Source: Planctomycetota bacterium (GTDB lineage Bacteria > Planctomycetota > J058). Taken from it: a DNA stretch of 34,315 bases. The stretch is taken from contig JANJTH010000939.1 in the NCBI GenBank assembly GCA_024711205.1, forward strand, positions 1 to 34,315, read 5' to 3'. Under the pieces are notes generated by a model, which searched no databases, was not told the origin of the DNA, and saw only the letters and a program-made list of their open reading frames with translations. This document shows, one piece after another, positions 1 through 8,104 of the stretch (positions are counted from its first letter, which is position 1; the number at the start of each line of letters is the position of its first letter). A program made the position numbers and the translations under genes.

Positions 1-187
1 TGTCGCGAGGCCGGGGGCCCCGCCGCCGGTGGGTCGATCGGGCGCGGCCTGGGCCACGCGCGGCCCGGGGGGCAGGGGACCGCCGCGCGTGGCCGGCGTC
101 GTCGCGGTCGCGGAGCACGAGCGCCGCGAGGGCCGCGGCGACGAGCGCGGCGACGCACGCCGCGGCGAGGGCGGGCTGACGGGGCAC
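1..187 (-). CDS. Start of an exported or membrane-anchored protein, truncated by the window edge
   Basis: Reading leftward from a GTG at 187, about 62 codons stay open to the window edge. The first 30 residues form a hydrophobic Ala/Val/Leu segment (roughly residues 5-24) followed by charged residues LRDRDD, as in a signal anchor or signal peptide. The rest is rich in Arg, Pro and Gly. A Shine-Dalgarno sequence GGAGG lies about 10 nt upstream on the minus strand (plus positions 198-203). It would be divergent from the aconitase-class gene, sharing the 188-382 gap. No family can be named from so short a piece. In DNA this GC-rich an open frame of 62 codons can occur by chance, so the call rests on the hydrophobic start and the ribosome site. 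Confidence 0.4.
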   Translation of the reverse strand, partial: MPRQPALAAACVAALVAAALAALVLRDRDDAGHARRSPAPRAARGPGRARSTHRRRGPRPRD

Positions 188-382
188 GGTCGGGTCGCCT
201 CCGGAGGGCACAGCGTATCGCGGGTGGCGGGCGCCGCGGGAGCGCGGCGCGAGCTCCTGCGCTCGCATGCGCCCGCGGGCCGCCGGGCCAAAGTCTGCCG
301 GTATGCTCCCCGAGAGGCCAGGGCCCGCGCGGGACGCGCGGTCGGCGCGAGGGCGCGCGGGTCCGGCGAGGAGGGTCCCGAG

Positions 383-2374
<1,992 letters not shown>

Positions 2375-2377
2375 GAG

Positions 2378-2610
2378 CCGGCCTGGACCCCACGGATCTT
2401 CGACGCGGCGCGGGGGACGCGAACGGACGCGAGGCAGGGCCTGCAGGCCGGGCGCACGGAGGTCCACGAGGCGCGCCGTCGCTGGGGCGAGGGCGACCGG
2501 CGGGAGGTGGTGCCTCCGCATTGGCCCCTTGCCCTGGCCTTTCTCCACGGGGCCCGCGTCGCTGGGTCTGCGCAGGCCACAAGCGCCGGGGACGGCGGCA
2601 CCGGAGAAGG
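2378..2610 (+). pseudogene. Decayed C-terminal remnant of a REP-associated tyrosine transposase
   Basis: Directly after the aconitase-class stop, and in the same frame, the plus strand encodes a stretch that matches the C terminus of the intact transposase at 4535-5770. Matching pieces in order are RQGLQAGRTEVHEARRRWGE (intact copy: IQGLQAWRKEVHETRRLWRE), then a counterpart of the VVFPHGTF segment reading VVPPHWPL, then FLHGARVAGS (intact copy: CFHGARVAKA), then a Gly/Asp-rich tail. There is no start codon, HUH motif or tyrosine domain, so it is a fragment of about 75 codons. It lies opposite in orientation to the intact gene. Its junction with the aconitase-class gene is only a few bases past the stop codon. 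Confidence 0.7.
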
Positions 2611-2790
2611 TCCCTCGCGCACCCGCACAGGTCGAACTCGGGCCCCGCTGCGGCGCCCCCTGTCGACGCCCTGGGCGGCCTCGCGCCGACCGCACTGCCC
2701 GGGACTCTCGCGGGCGAGAGCCCCCGCTCTGGAGGCGCACGGGGGCGCGCGCGATCGGGTGCACCGAGGAGGAAGGAGGTGGGAGTATCC
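2611..2790 (+). repeat. Degenerate, inverted copy of the transposase-linked 178-bp repeat
   Basis: Past the transposase remnant the similarity to the intact element appears to continue. GGGCCCCGCTGCGGCG, TGTCGACGCCCTGGG, GCCGACCGCACTGCCCGGGA and GGGGGCGCGCG follow in the same order as their counterparts on the minus strand downstream of the intact gene (4501 back to about 4390). The unit is therefore in inverse orientation to the copies at 3253, 3435 and 4323. The alignment was made by eye and has many mismatches, and the far end (about 2770-2800) is uncertain. Confidence 0.4.
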
Positions 2791-2825
2791 TCGACGGGCC
2801 AGGGACTCTCGCCGCCAGGGGCGCC

Positions 2826-3203
2826 ATGACTATCGACGAAACGCTCATGCGCTTTGACGGTGGGCGCGCAAGACTCATGGAGTATCGCGCGACTCACTCG
2901 ACGTTCACGGTGCGCTTGACGAAGCCATCTGCGTCGAGCGTAGGCGCGTACGACGAAGTGAACGTCGTCTGCGTGGGTACCAACTGGATCGCAGCACATG
3001 TTCACTGGATGCCCTGCGAACTGCGCCTCAGCCGGACTTCGTCCGAGAGCCCATGGCCAGACAGCTGGCACCTGCAGGACGCCGCCGCCGGGTTCAGCCT
3101 GTTTTGCCTCTTCGTTCATGTATTCGAATGCACTTGGGGAGGGCCGAGCGATGACGAGCCACCCCGATCAGGAGCGACGCCCCGCGCTGATGAGCCGGGC
3201 TGA
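2826..3203 (+). CDS. Small hypothetical protein, possible island passenger gene
   Basis: A 125-residue open frame from ATG; AGGGG lies a few bases upstream. Not recognised. It contains a mixed region with several Trp and Cys residues (VNVVCVGTNW, HVHWMPCELRLS, FSLFCLFVHVFECTW) and ends in an Asp/Pro/Arg tail, DEPPRSGATP, that recurs in the gene at 3863. Codon use differs from the flanking chromosome: codons such as ACT, ATC, GAA, TTT, GTA, CAT, TCA and GGA are common where neighbours use G/C endings. That argues for recent acquisition rather than a shadow frame. An imperfect inverted repeat surrounds its stop codon. No function is proposed. Confidence 0.5.
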   Translation: MTIDETLMRFDGGRARLMEYRATHSTFTVRLTKPSASSVGAYDEVNVVCVGTNWIAAHVHWMPCELRLSRTSSESPWPDSWHLQDAAAGFSLFCLFVHVFECTWGGPSDDEPPRSGATPRADEPG

Positions 3204-3230
3204 AGGATCGGGCTCCTGCCGGGTGGGGCA
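3153..3230 (+). repeat. Shared gene-end element, copy 1, with imperfect inverted repeat
   Basis: The last 17 codons of the gene at 2826 (3153-3203) are nearly identical in their first 28 bases to the last codons of the gene at 3863 (4127-4177), beginning GACGAGCCACCCCGATC. Downstream bases fold back on it: CAGGAGC at 3169-3175 pairs with GCTCCTG at 3212-3218, and the outer GCCACCCCG pairs imperfectly with sequence to 3229. It may act as a terminator or be the end of a mobile unit into which both reading frames run. Confidence 0.55.
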
Positions 3231-3252
3231 ACACTCTATGTCCCTTCCAGTA

Positions 3253-3431
3253 TCATCACCCCTCCCAGGTTTGTGGCTCGTCCAGGCCCGCCGCAGGCCT
3301 CCGGCGGGCCTCTCGTCCCGCTTTCTGACCCCATTCGCGCCCCTACCCGCGCACATCCCTGTACGCGCCGCGAGCCCGGGCCACTCACGGGTCCCGGGCT
3401 GCTCGGTCGGCGGAGGTCGGCCAGCGCATCG
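3253..3431 (+). repeat. Transposase-linked repeat unit, copy 1 (179 bp)
   Basis: Copy 1 is identical to 4323-4501 except for two substitutions. It starts with TCATCACCCCTCCCAGGTTT, has an internal TTCTGACCCCATTCGCG, and then a hairpin-forming segment in which AGCCCGGGCC faces GGGTCCCGGGCT. It ends GTCGGCCAGCGCATCG. The same unit lies 33 bp beyond the stop codon of the transposase gene, which links the repeat to that enzyme. No gene is seen in 3204-3862 apart from these repeats. Open frames through it are by-products of GC content. Confidence 0.9.
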
Positions 3432-3434
3432 CAC

Positions 3435-3611
3435 CATCACCCCTCCCAGGTTTGTGGCAGGGCCCGCCCGCCGGGGTCGCCCTGCTGCCCGAGTGCGCCG
3501 CCTTCTGACCCCATTCGCGCCCCTACCCGCGCACATCCCCGTACGCGCCGCGAGCCCGAACCCCTCGCGGGTCCCGGGCTGCTCGGTCGGCGGAGGTCGG
3601 CCAGCGCATCG
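3435..3611 (+). repeat. Transposase-linked repeat unit, copy 2 (diverged middle)
   Basis: It begins with the same CATCACCCCTCCCAGGTTTG block and ends with the same GTCGGCCAGCGCATCG block as copies 1 and 3, with TTCTGACCCCATTCGCG in the same place. Two internal segments differ: about 45 bases after the first block, and the hairpin arm, which here reads AGCCCGAACCCCTCGCGGGT. The pattern of conserved ends and changed interior suggests an older copy or recombination between units. Confidence 0.85.
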
Positions 3612-3743
3612 GCGAGCCCGAACCCCTCGCGGGTTCCAGGCTGCACGGTGCCATCACCCCTTCGGCGAGCCCGAACCCCTCGCGGGTTCCGGGCTGCGCG
3701 GTGCCATCACCCCTCCCAGGTTTGTGGCAGGGCCCGCCCGCCA
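3611..3743 (+). repeat. Two short tandem partial repeat units
   Basis: Two consecutive short units begin GGCGAGCCCGAACCCCTCGC at 3611 and 3664. Each contains a hairpin in which AGCCCGAACCC faces GGGTTCCGGGCT (or its variant). The first stops after CATCACCCC at 3660; the second runs into a full CATCACCCCTCCCAGGTTTG block at 3705 and 15 more bases shared with copy 2. They look like hairpin-only derivatives of the 178-bp unit. Confidence 0.75.
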
Positions 3744-3862
3744 GTGTCTGAGTGTCCGCTCTGTCCACAGCCTTCAAGCGAAATGCGGGTTGGTACTCTA
3801 TGGCTCTTGCCCTGAGTGCCATCCGGGCGGCTACAACGTCATCACCCAGGGAGTGCAAACAA

Positions 3863-4177
3863 GTGGGCCCAAAAGATATCGCAGCGGCCGCTGAGAGCTT
3901 GAAGCCGGGGGAGCGCGCAGTCATAGAACTCGCCAAGTTCCCCGGCGACCTCTGCACAATCTTGTTTGACAGTTGGAGTCCGGCTAGCAGCAGCATCCAC
4001 TTTGCATACGTGGATGCCGAATCCGGAGCAGTCATTAGCCCGCACTTTGTTCTTCCATTGAGTGTAGTCTCGGCTCTAAGGAGGATTCAGGGGGGCGGGC
4101 CGTCGACCTCTGAAGGACCGGACGTAGACGAGCCACCCCGATCCGGAGCGACGCCGCCCTCGGCTGAGCCGGGGTGA
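3863..4177 (+). CDS. Small hypothetical protein, possible island passenger gene
   Basis: A 104-residue frame. The frame is open from 3752, but the GTG at 3863 has AGGGAG at 3848-3853, nine bases upstream, and earlier candidates have no ribosome site. Not recognised. The N-terminal half (KDIAAAAESLKPGERAVIEL) looks like a folded alpha/beta start, followed by a mixed region with FDSWSPASSSIHFAYVDAES. The C terminus ends DEPPRSGATP plus a few residues, as in the gene at 2826. Codon use is again low in G/C endings (ATA, AAA, TTT, AGT, CTA, GCA), unlike the surrounding chromosome. It is flanked on both sides by transposase-linked repeats, so it may be a passenger of the island. Confidence 0.5.
   Translation: MGPKDIAAAAESLKPGERAVIELAKFPGDLCTILFDSWSPASSSIHFAYVDAESGAVISPHFVLPLSVVSALRRIQGGGPSTSEGPDVDEPPRSGATPPSAEPG
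4127..4177 (+). repeat. Shared gene-end element, copy 2
   Basis: The final codons of the gene at 3863 repeat the gene-end element of 3153-3203, with GACGAGCCACCCCGATC and GGAGCGACGCC identical. CACCCCG can pair with CGGGGTG at 4170-4176, so the fold is shorter than in copy 1. The repeat covers the coding end and the stop region rather than the gene bodies, which are unrelated. Confidence 0.55.
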
Positions 4178-4290
4178 CGGAGCAGGCGCTCGCCGAGCGG
4201 GGGGCGCGCGTTGTCACGTGCGCGTTGTGGAGGAGCCGGTCCATGGCGTCGATGGTACGGCCGTGCTCGAAGGAGGCCCGTCGTCGCCGG

Positions 4291-4346
4291 CGTCATCACC
4301 CCTCCCAGGTTTGTGTCACCCGTCATCACCCCTCCCAGGTTTGTGG
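4291..4346 (+). repeat. Tandem duplication of the repeat terminus
   Basis: CGTCATCACCCCTCCCAGGT occurs twice with a period of 30 bp (4291 and 4321). The second copy begins repeat unit 3. A single extra terminus without a body is what repeated insertion or slippage at one target would leave. The rest of 4178-4534 holds only repeat unit 3 and short spacers. Confidence 0.8.
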
Positions 4347-4501
4347 CTCGTCCAGGCCCGCCGTAGGCCTCCAGCGGGCCTCTCGTCCCGCTTTCTGACC
4401 CCATTCGCGCCCCTACCCGCGCACATCCCTGTACGCGCCGCGAGCCCGGGCCACTCACGGGTCCCGGGCTGCTCGGTCGGCGGAGGTCGGCCAGCGCATC
4501 G
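4323..4501 (+). repeat. Transposase-linked repeat unit, copy 3, at the 3' end of the transposase gene
   Basis: This unit differs from copy 1 by only two bases in 179. It lies 33 bp beyond the stop codon of the minus-strand transposase gene, so the gene plus this repeat probably form the parental unit, while copies at 3253 and 3435 are gene-less derivatives. The near-identity of copies 1 and 3 indicates recent duplication. Confidence 0.9.
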
Positions 4502-4534
4502 ACGACGAGCGTCGCAGCGGGGCCGGGGCCCAGG

Positions 4535-5770
4535 TCAGGGCGGCGCGCGCGGGGGGCTGCCGTCTCCGCGGCCGCCGTCGTCGCCCGCTTCCGTGCTCTC
4601 CCCGGCCTTCGCGACGCGCGCCCCGTGGAAGCAGGGCAGGCCGAAGGTGCCATGCGGGAACACGACCTTGCGGTTGCCCTCGCGCCAGAGGCGGCGGGTC
4701 TCGTGGACCTCCTTGCGCCAGGCCTGCAGGCCCTGGATCGCCTCGATCCGGGCCTCTCGGTCCTTGCAGGCGATCCGCGGGTTCCGGGCGAAGGCAGGGA
4801 AGCAGTCGCCGACGCTCCGCCGCGGATCCTCGAGCAGGATCTTCTCGAGCCCGATCGGGGCCCGCAGGCCTGCGAGACGGCGCTCCTCGCGGGCCTTCGC
4901 GAGCCCCTCGTCGAGGAGACGCTGGAAGTGCGCCCGGACCTCGGCCAGGCTCATATGCTCGTAGCCGGGCGGCGGCACGGGCCGGACCACGACCCGGTCG
5001 GGCAGCTTCGAGCGGACCCGCTCGGGCCGCGGCGCCCGCTCCTTGCGCTTGGCGGCCCGGCGGCGCTTGGCCTTCCGCCGCTCGCGCGCCACGTCGAGCT
5101 GCTGCTGCCGCCGCTTCGACCGCCCGCGCCGCGCGTCCTGCTCGCGCTCCGCCCGGCGCCGACGCGCGTCCTCCTCGTGCGCCTCGCGCTCCTCGCGACG
5201 CAGCTCCTCGAGCCGGGCCTCCTCCGCGCTGATCGAGCCCTCGCGGACACGCTTCGGCCGCTTGCCCCCGAAGAACGCCGACTTCGGCTTGTCGAAGGCG
5301 AGCTCGGTCCCCCAGTGCTCGGGGAGGACCTTCACCCCGGGCCAGTCCTCGAGCCGGTCGACGATCCCGTCCTTCACGACCTGGACCCAGGTGTAGACGA
5401 GCTGCTGCTCGAGGGCGGCGCGATCGTGGACCTCGACGTTGCCGTAGCTGCCCTGCTGGAAGAGCGCGCCGCCGCGCCCGAAGCGGGCGTTGATCGCGCG
5501 CGCGCTGAGCCCGAAGAGGTGCTGGTGGAAGCGGGGCAGCGAGGAGTGCTCGCCCGCGCCGGGCAGGTCGGTGCAGTTCTCGTGCACGTGCGTCGTGTGC
5601 TGCATGAAGGCGTGGAGCCGCACGCCCGGGTTCTGCTCGGCCGCGCGGCCGAGCGCGTAGCCGAGGATCTGCACGACCTCCTCGTGCGGGTTGAGGTACG
5701 GGCGTCGCTCGACCGTCCGCCGCGTGACGGCGTGCGTCCTCCTCGACTCCAACCGGCGCGGCAGCGACAT
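4535..5770 (-). CDS. REP-associated tyrosine transposase (RAYT, Y1_Tnp/IS200-like superfamily)
   Basis: A 411-residue single-strand DNA transposase-like enzyme. ATG at 5770 is preferred over the upstream GTG at 5821 because the family fold begins at MSLPRR. Residues 1-140 are the Y1 domain. THVHENC gives the metal-binding HUH pair His61 and His63, and YTWVQVVKDGIV, with Tyr126 as the likely nucleophile, matches the YIHLNPVRAGLV-type helix of RAYTs. Residues about 165-265 are an extremely Arg/Lys/Glu-rich, probably helical region, unusual for RAYTs, which are often 150-250 residues. The C-terminal part carries IQGLQAWRKEVHETRRLW and VVFPHGTF, also kept in the remnant at 2378, so it is probably functional. 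It is transcribed toward the repeat array. Confidence 0.85.
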   Translation of the reverse strand: MSLPRRLESRRTHAVTRRTVERRPYLNPHEEVVQILGYALGRAAEQNPGVRLHAFMQHTTHVHENCTDLPGAGEHSSLPRFHQHLFGLSARAINARFGRGGALFQQGSYGNVEVHDRAALEQQLVYTWVQVVKDGIVDRLEDWPGVKVLPEHWGTELAFDKPKSAFFGGKRPKRVREGSISAEEARLEELRREEREAHEEDARRRRAEREQDARRGRSKRRQQQLDVARERRKAKRRRAAKRKERAPRPERVRSKLPDRVVVRPVPPPGYEHMSLAEVRAHFQRLLDEGLAKAREERRLAGLRAPIGLEKILLEDPRRSVGDCFPAFARNPRIACKDREARIEAIQGLQAWRKEVHETRRLWREGNRKVVFPHGTFGLPCFHGARVAKAGESTEAGDDGGRGDGSPPRAPP

Positions 5771-5967
5771 GGCAGGACCCGGCAGGCGCACGGCGTGCCG
5801 GGCGCGCGCCCCCGCGGCCACGGGACTTGACCTCGGCCCGTGCGGACGTCGCCCGCTCCGTGGCTACCGGACGAGCAAGTCCTTCCCTCCGACCTCCACG
5901 ACGAGACGCAGCGCCTCACGGGGCTCGGGTCGCAGATGAGGCCGGCGGGCCGTCGGCGTCGCGCGCG

Positions 5968-6510
5968 CTACCGGCGCTTCTTCGGCCGCGGCGCCTTGCC
6001 GCGCAGCGCGGCCTTGCGCTCGTCGTCCTCGCCGGCCTCGGCCGGATCCTCGGTCATCGCCTCCCTGGCCGCCTCGAGCCAGGGAAGCTGCTCGAGGTAG
6101 CTCATGCCCTTCTCGTTGAGGCGGGCCTTCGCGCCGAGGACCTTCCCCGTGCGGAAGTCGAGCCCGCACTTGGTGCAGATCACCTGGTCCATGTCGATCC
6201 GGTGCCGGCAGGCGGGGCAGTGGAACTTCGACGGCCGCACCTGCGCCTGCCGCTCCCAGGCCTCCTCGGCGTCGGTCGCGAGCATGAGCTTGGACGGCAT
6301 GACGACCGGGCGCGGCGGAGGCCCGCGGTCCTCGAAGTAGGCGAGGTACTCGTCCCAGTGCGGGGGAGGCCGGAGCTGGATCTTCTCGCGCGGCGGCGGC
6401 GCGCCGGGCACCTCGACCGGGCCGCCGCAGTGCGGGCACTTCCCGCGTCGGCCCTCCGTGCCCGGGGGGAAGCGCACCCGCTTGCCGCAGTCGTGGAACA
6501 GCTCGGGCAC
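5968..6510 (-). CDS. Zinc-ribbon protein of planctomycete type
   Basis: A 180-residue cytoplasmic protein with two zinc-binding regions and a basic tail. GTG at 6510 is chosen because the first recognisable motif starts at once; ATG at 6597 would add 29 Arg-rich residues without family character. HDCGKRVRFPPG followed by KCPHCGG forms the first ribbon, and CPACRHRI with CTKCGLDFRTGK forms the second. The latter resembles the C-x2-C-G-x-DFRTGK zinc ribbons common in Planctomycetota proteins of unknown function. The C terminus (RKAALRGKAPRPKKRR) is strongly basic. It is divergent from the zinc-binding gene at 6666. Binding to nucleic acid or protein is possible, but the role is unknown. Confidence 0.7.
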   Translation of the reverse strand: MPELFHDCGKRVRFPPGTEGRRGKCPHCGGPVEVPGAPPPREKIQLRPPPHWDEYLAYFEDRGPPPRPVVMPSKLMLATDAEEAWERQAQVRPSKFHCPACRHRIDMDQVICTKCGLDFRTGKVLGAKARLNEKGMSYLEQLPWLEAAREAMTEDPAEAGEDDERKAALRGKAPRPKKRR

Positions 6511-6665
6511 GGCGGGCTCGCCCCCCTGTCGGCGCCGCGCGGCGCGACGCCGGCGCGATGCTACGCCGGGCCGGTCTCCGGGGCCAGCCGAAGGCATCCG
6601 ACCGGCGTGGACGACCCGCCGGGCCCCCCGTGCTCGACCGGCCCGGGCGTGCCAGAATCCGGGGC

Positions 6666-7094
6666 ATGCAGCTCAAGGTGCGTTGCCGCTGTCAGGTGAC
6701 CCGCACGATCGACACGGGGAAGGTCGGCCCGTTCCGCCTGCGGTGCAAGCAGTGCGGGGACGTGCTGTTCGACCCGCGCGCCGAGGCGGCCGAGCCGGTG
6801 GTCCTCGACGACCGCCCCGGAGTCGAGGACTCGACCTTCTTCCGCCGCCTCCAGGAGTCGGCCGAGATCAAGGTCCTCATGTCGAGCGACGGCGAGGAGT
6901 CGCCGCCGTGCCCGAAGCACCCCGACCGTCGGGTCGTCGCCGCGTGCACGCGCTGCTCGCGCCTGCTCTGCAAGCGCTGCCTCGACCGGATCGACGACGA
7001 CTTCGTGTGCTCGTCGTGCGTGGCCGAGGCCGCCGGGGCCAAGCCCCCGCCGGGCGGCCTCATGGCCTGGTTCCGGCGCGTCCTCGGCGGCTGA
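6666..7094 (+). CDS. Small zinc-binding protein with B-box-like Cys/His cluster
   Basis: A 142-residue protein. Near the N terminus, RCRCQ and RCKQCGDVLFD make one zinc knuckle. Residues about 80-120 contain CPKHPDRRVV, CTRCSRLLCKRCL and CSSC, the spacing of a B-box-like treble-clef region. The end, GGLMAWFRRVLGG, is a short amphipathic or hydrophobic helix that could touch a membrane. The ATG at 6666 lies only 8 bases after a CAGAAT box at 6653-6658, so the message could be nearly leaderless; GGGG just before ATG is the only ribosome-site candidate. Bacterial B-box-like proteins often have membrane segments or rhomboid partners, but none is encoded here. Function is unknown. Confidence 0.75.
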   Translation: MQLKVRCRCQVTRTIDTGKVGPFRLRCKQCGDVLFDPRAEAAEPVVLDDRPGVEDSTFFRRLQESAEIKVLMSSDGEESPPCPKHPDRRVVAACTRCSRLLCKRCLDRIDDDFVCSSCVAEAAGAKPPPGGLMAWFRRVLGG

Positions 7095-7095
7095 C

Positions 7096-7126
7096 CCGGG
7101 ACCGGGCCAACGGGCCCCCGTCCCGG
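7096..7126 (+). terminator. Hairpin after the B-box-like gene
   Basis: Immediately after the stop codon, CCGGGACCGGGCC faces GGGCCCCCGTCCCGG with a short loop around 7109. The stem is GC-rich with minor mismatches and no T-tract, so it fits this genome's hairpin-only style of gene end. Confidence 0.5.
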
Positions 7127-7223
7127 ACGTATCCGTGACGCACCCTCGGTCCGCGCGGCCCGCCCCCCGACGCCGGGGCCCGGGCCCGCCGCGGCGGGTG
7201 GGAACCCCGGACGGGAGGCAGTC

Positions 7224-8051
7224 GTGACGAGACGGACGCACGTAGGCGCGCTGGCCGGCTGCGTGGTCGCCCTGGGCCTCGCGGCCCCGGCCGCGGCGCA
7301 GGACCCGGGCGGTCGCGGGCGCGGCCAGCAGGGCGAGGGGGAGGGGCAGCAGCGCCGGCGCGGGCCCCCGTTCGCAGACCCGAACTGGTCGAACGACGCG
7401 GTGGAGATGCTCAAGGCCGAGCTCGACCTCGACCCGGGGCAGGTCGTCGAGGTCAAGAAGGCGCTCGACGAGGGCATGCGCGCGGCCATGCAGCAGGCGG
7501 CCGAGCTGTGGAACCCCGACCAGGGGTTCCAGCTCCCCGACCAGAACCGCATGCGCGAGGTGTTCGAGAAGGCGCGCGTCGACATCGCGAAGCGGATCGA
7601 CGCCGTGCTGACCCCGGCGCAGCGGCGCGAGTTCGAGGCGCTCGTCGACCAGTTCGACCGCCGCTCGCAGGAGTTCGCGCAGCGCCGCCAGGCCTGGGAG
7701 GACCCGACCGCGCTGTTCGACCCGCCGCCGATCTCGCGGCGCGTGCTGCTCGACAAGGCCGAGCGCTCGCTCTTCCTCGGCCCGGACGAGACGCAGGTGA
7801 TCATGCCGTTCATCGCGCGCGTCGTGGACCTGCGGATCGCGCTCAACGAGGGCCGGAAGGTCCGCCGGGACGACCTGCGCAACGCGATCGAAGGCGGCGC
7901 CAGCCCCAAGGAGGTCGACCAGCGGGTCGACGAGATCCGCGCGGCGGCGGAGTTCCAGCGGCTCGAGCTGGCGGCGGCCGAGCAGGCGCTCCGCGAGCTG
8001 CTGACGGTCGAGCAGGAGGTCCGTCTGGTCGCCATGGGGGTCCTGGAGTAG
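7224..8051 (+). CDS. Exported helical protein with LTXXQ-like motif (Spy/CpxP-like)
   Basis: A 275-residue protein. GTG at 7224 follows GGGAGG. Residues 1-25 are a signal peptide (basic MTRRTH, hydrophobic core, cleavage site APAAA before QDPG), then a Gly/Arg/Gln-rich spacer to about residue 50. The mature part is almost wholly helical. ELDLDPGQVVEVKKAL and LTPAQRREFEALVDQF correspond to the paired LTXXQ helices seen in Spy/CpxP-type periplasmic proteins, followed by a further helical segment with SLFLGPDETQVIM. A chaperone or stress-sensing role in the periplasm is an inference from this weak similarity. The next gene follows after 53 bases in the same direction and may be co-transcribed. 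Confidence 0.75.
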   Translation: MTRRTHVGALAGCVVALGLAAPAAAQDPGGRGRGQQGEGEGQQRRRGPPFADPNWSNDAVEMLKAELDLDPGQVVEVKKALDEGMRAAMQQAAELWNPDQGFQLPDQNRMREVFEKARVDIAKRIDAVLTPAQRREFEALVDQFDRRSQEFAQRRQAWEDPTALFDPPPISRRVLLDKAERSLFLGPDETQVIMPFIARVVDLRIALNEGRKVRRDDLRNAIEGGASPKEVDQRVDEIRAAAEFQRLELAAAEQALRELLTVEQEVRLVAMGVLE

Positions 8052-8104
8052 AAGGACCGACCGCGCGGGCCACGTCAGGGGCCGCAGGCGGGAGCAGCCC
8101 CAGC

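Larger units (their letters stand above)
4323..5770 (-). mobile_element. REP-type element: Y1/HUH transposase gene with its downstream repeat
   Basis: The proposed element comprises the transposase gene and the repeat unit past its stop. The left boundary is the CATCACCCCTCCCAGG terminus at 4323. The right boundary is not visible: I found no matching terminus in 5771-5967. The opposite-facing remnant at 2378-2790 keeps the same order (transposase C terminus, then repeat), which supports treating gene plus repeat as one unit. RAYT genes in other bacteria are usually single-copy and mobilise REP hairpins rather than themselves. A decayed second copy nearby suggests that this one may move or duplicate as a whole. 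Confidence 0.5.

Noticed and set aside
29-382. N-terminal extension of the aconitase-class protein to position 29
   Set aside because: The extra 118 residues are Gly/Arg/Ala-rich without family similarity, while GTG at 383 has a good ribosome site.
2998-3894. Open frames of 180-298 codons running through the repeat region
   Set aside because: They translate repeat DNA into Pro/Arg/Ala-rich sequence that recurs with each unit and have no ribosome site; they are by-products of GC-rich repeats.
3153-4177. The two small genes with shared ends as integron cassettes with attC sites
   Set aside because: The ends lack the RYYYAAC and GTTRRRY core boxes, the foldback spacing differs between copies, and no integrase is present.
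3250-4500. CRISPR array
   Set aside because: Repeat blocks are irregularly spaced, units are 178 bp with conserved interiors, there are no uniform unique spacers, and no cas gene is nearby.
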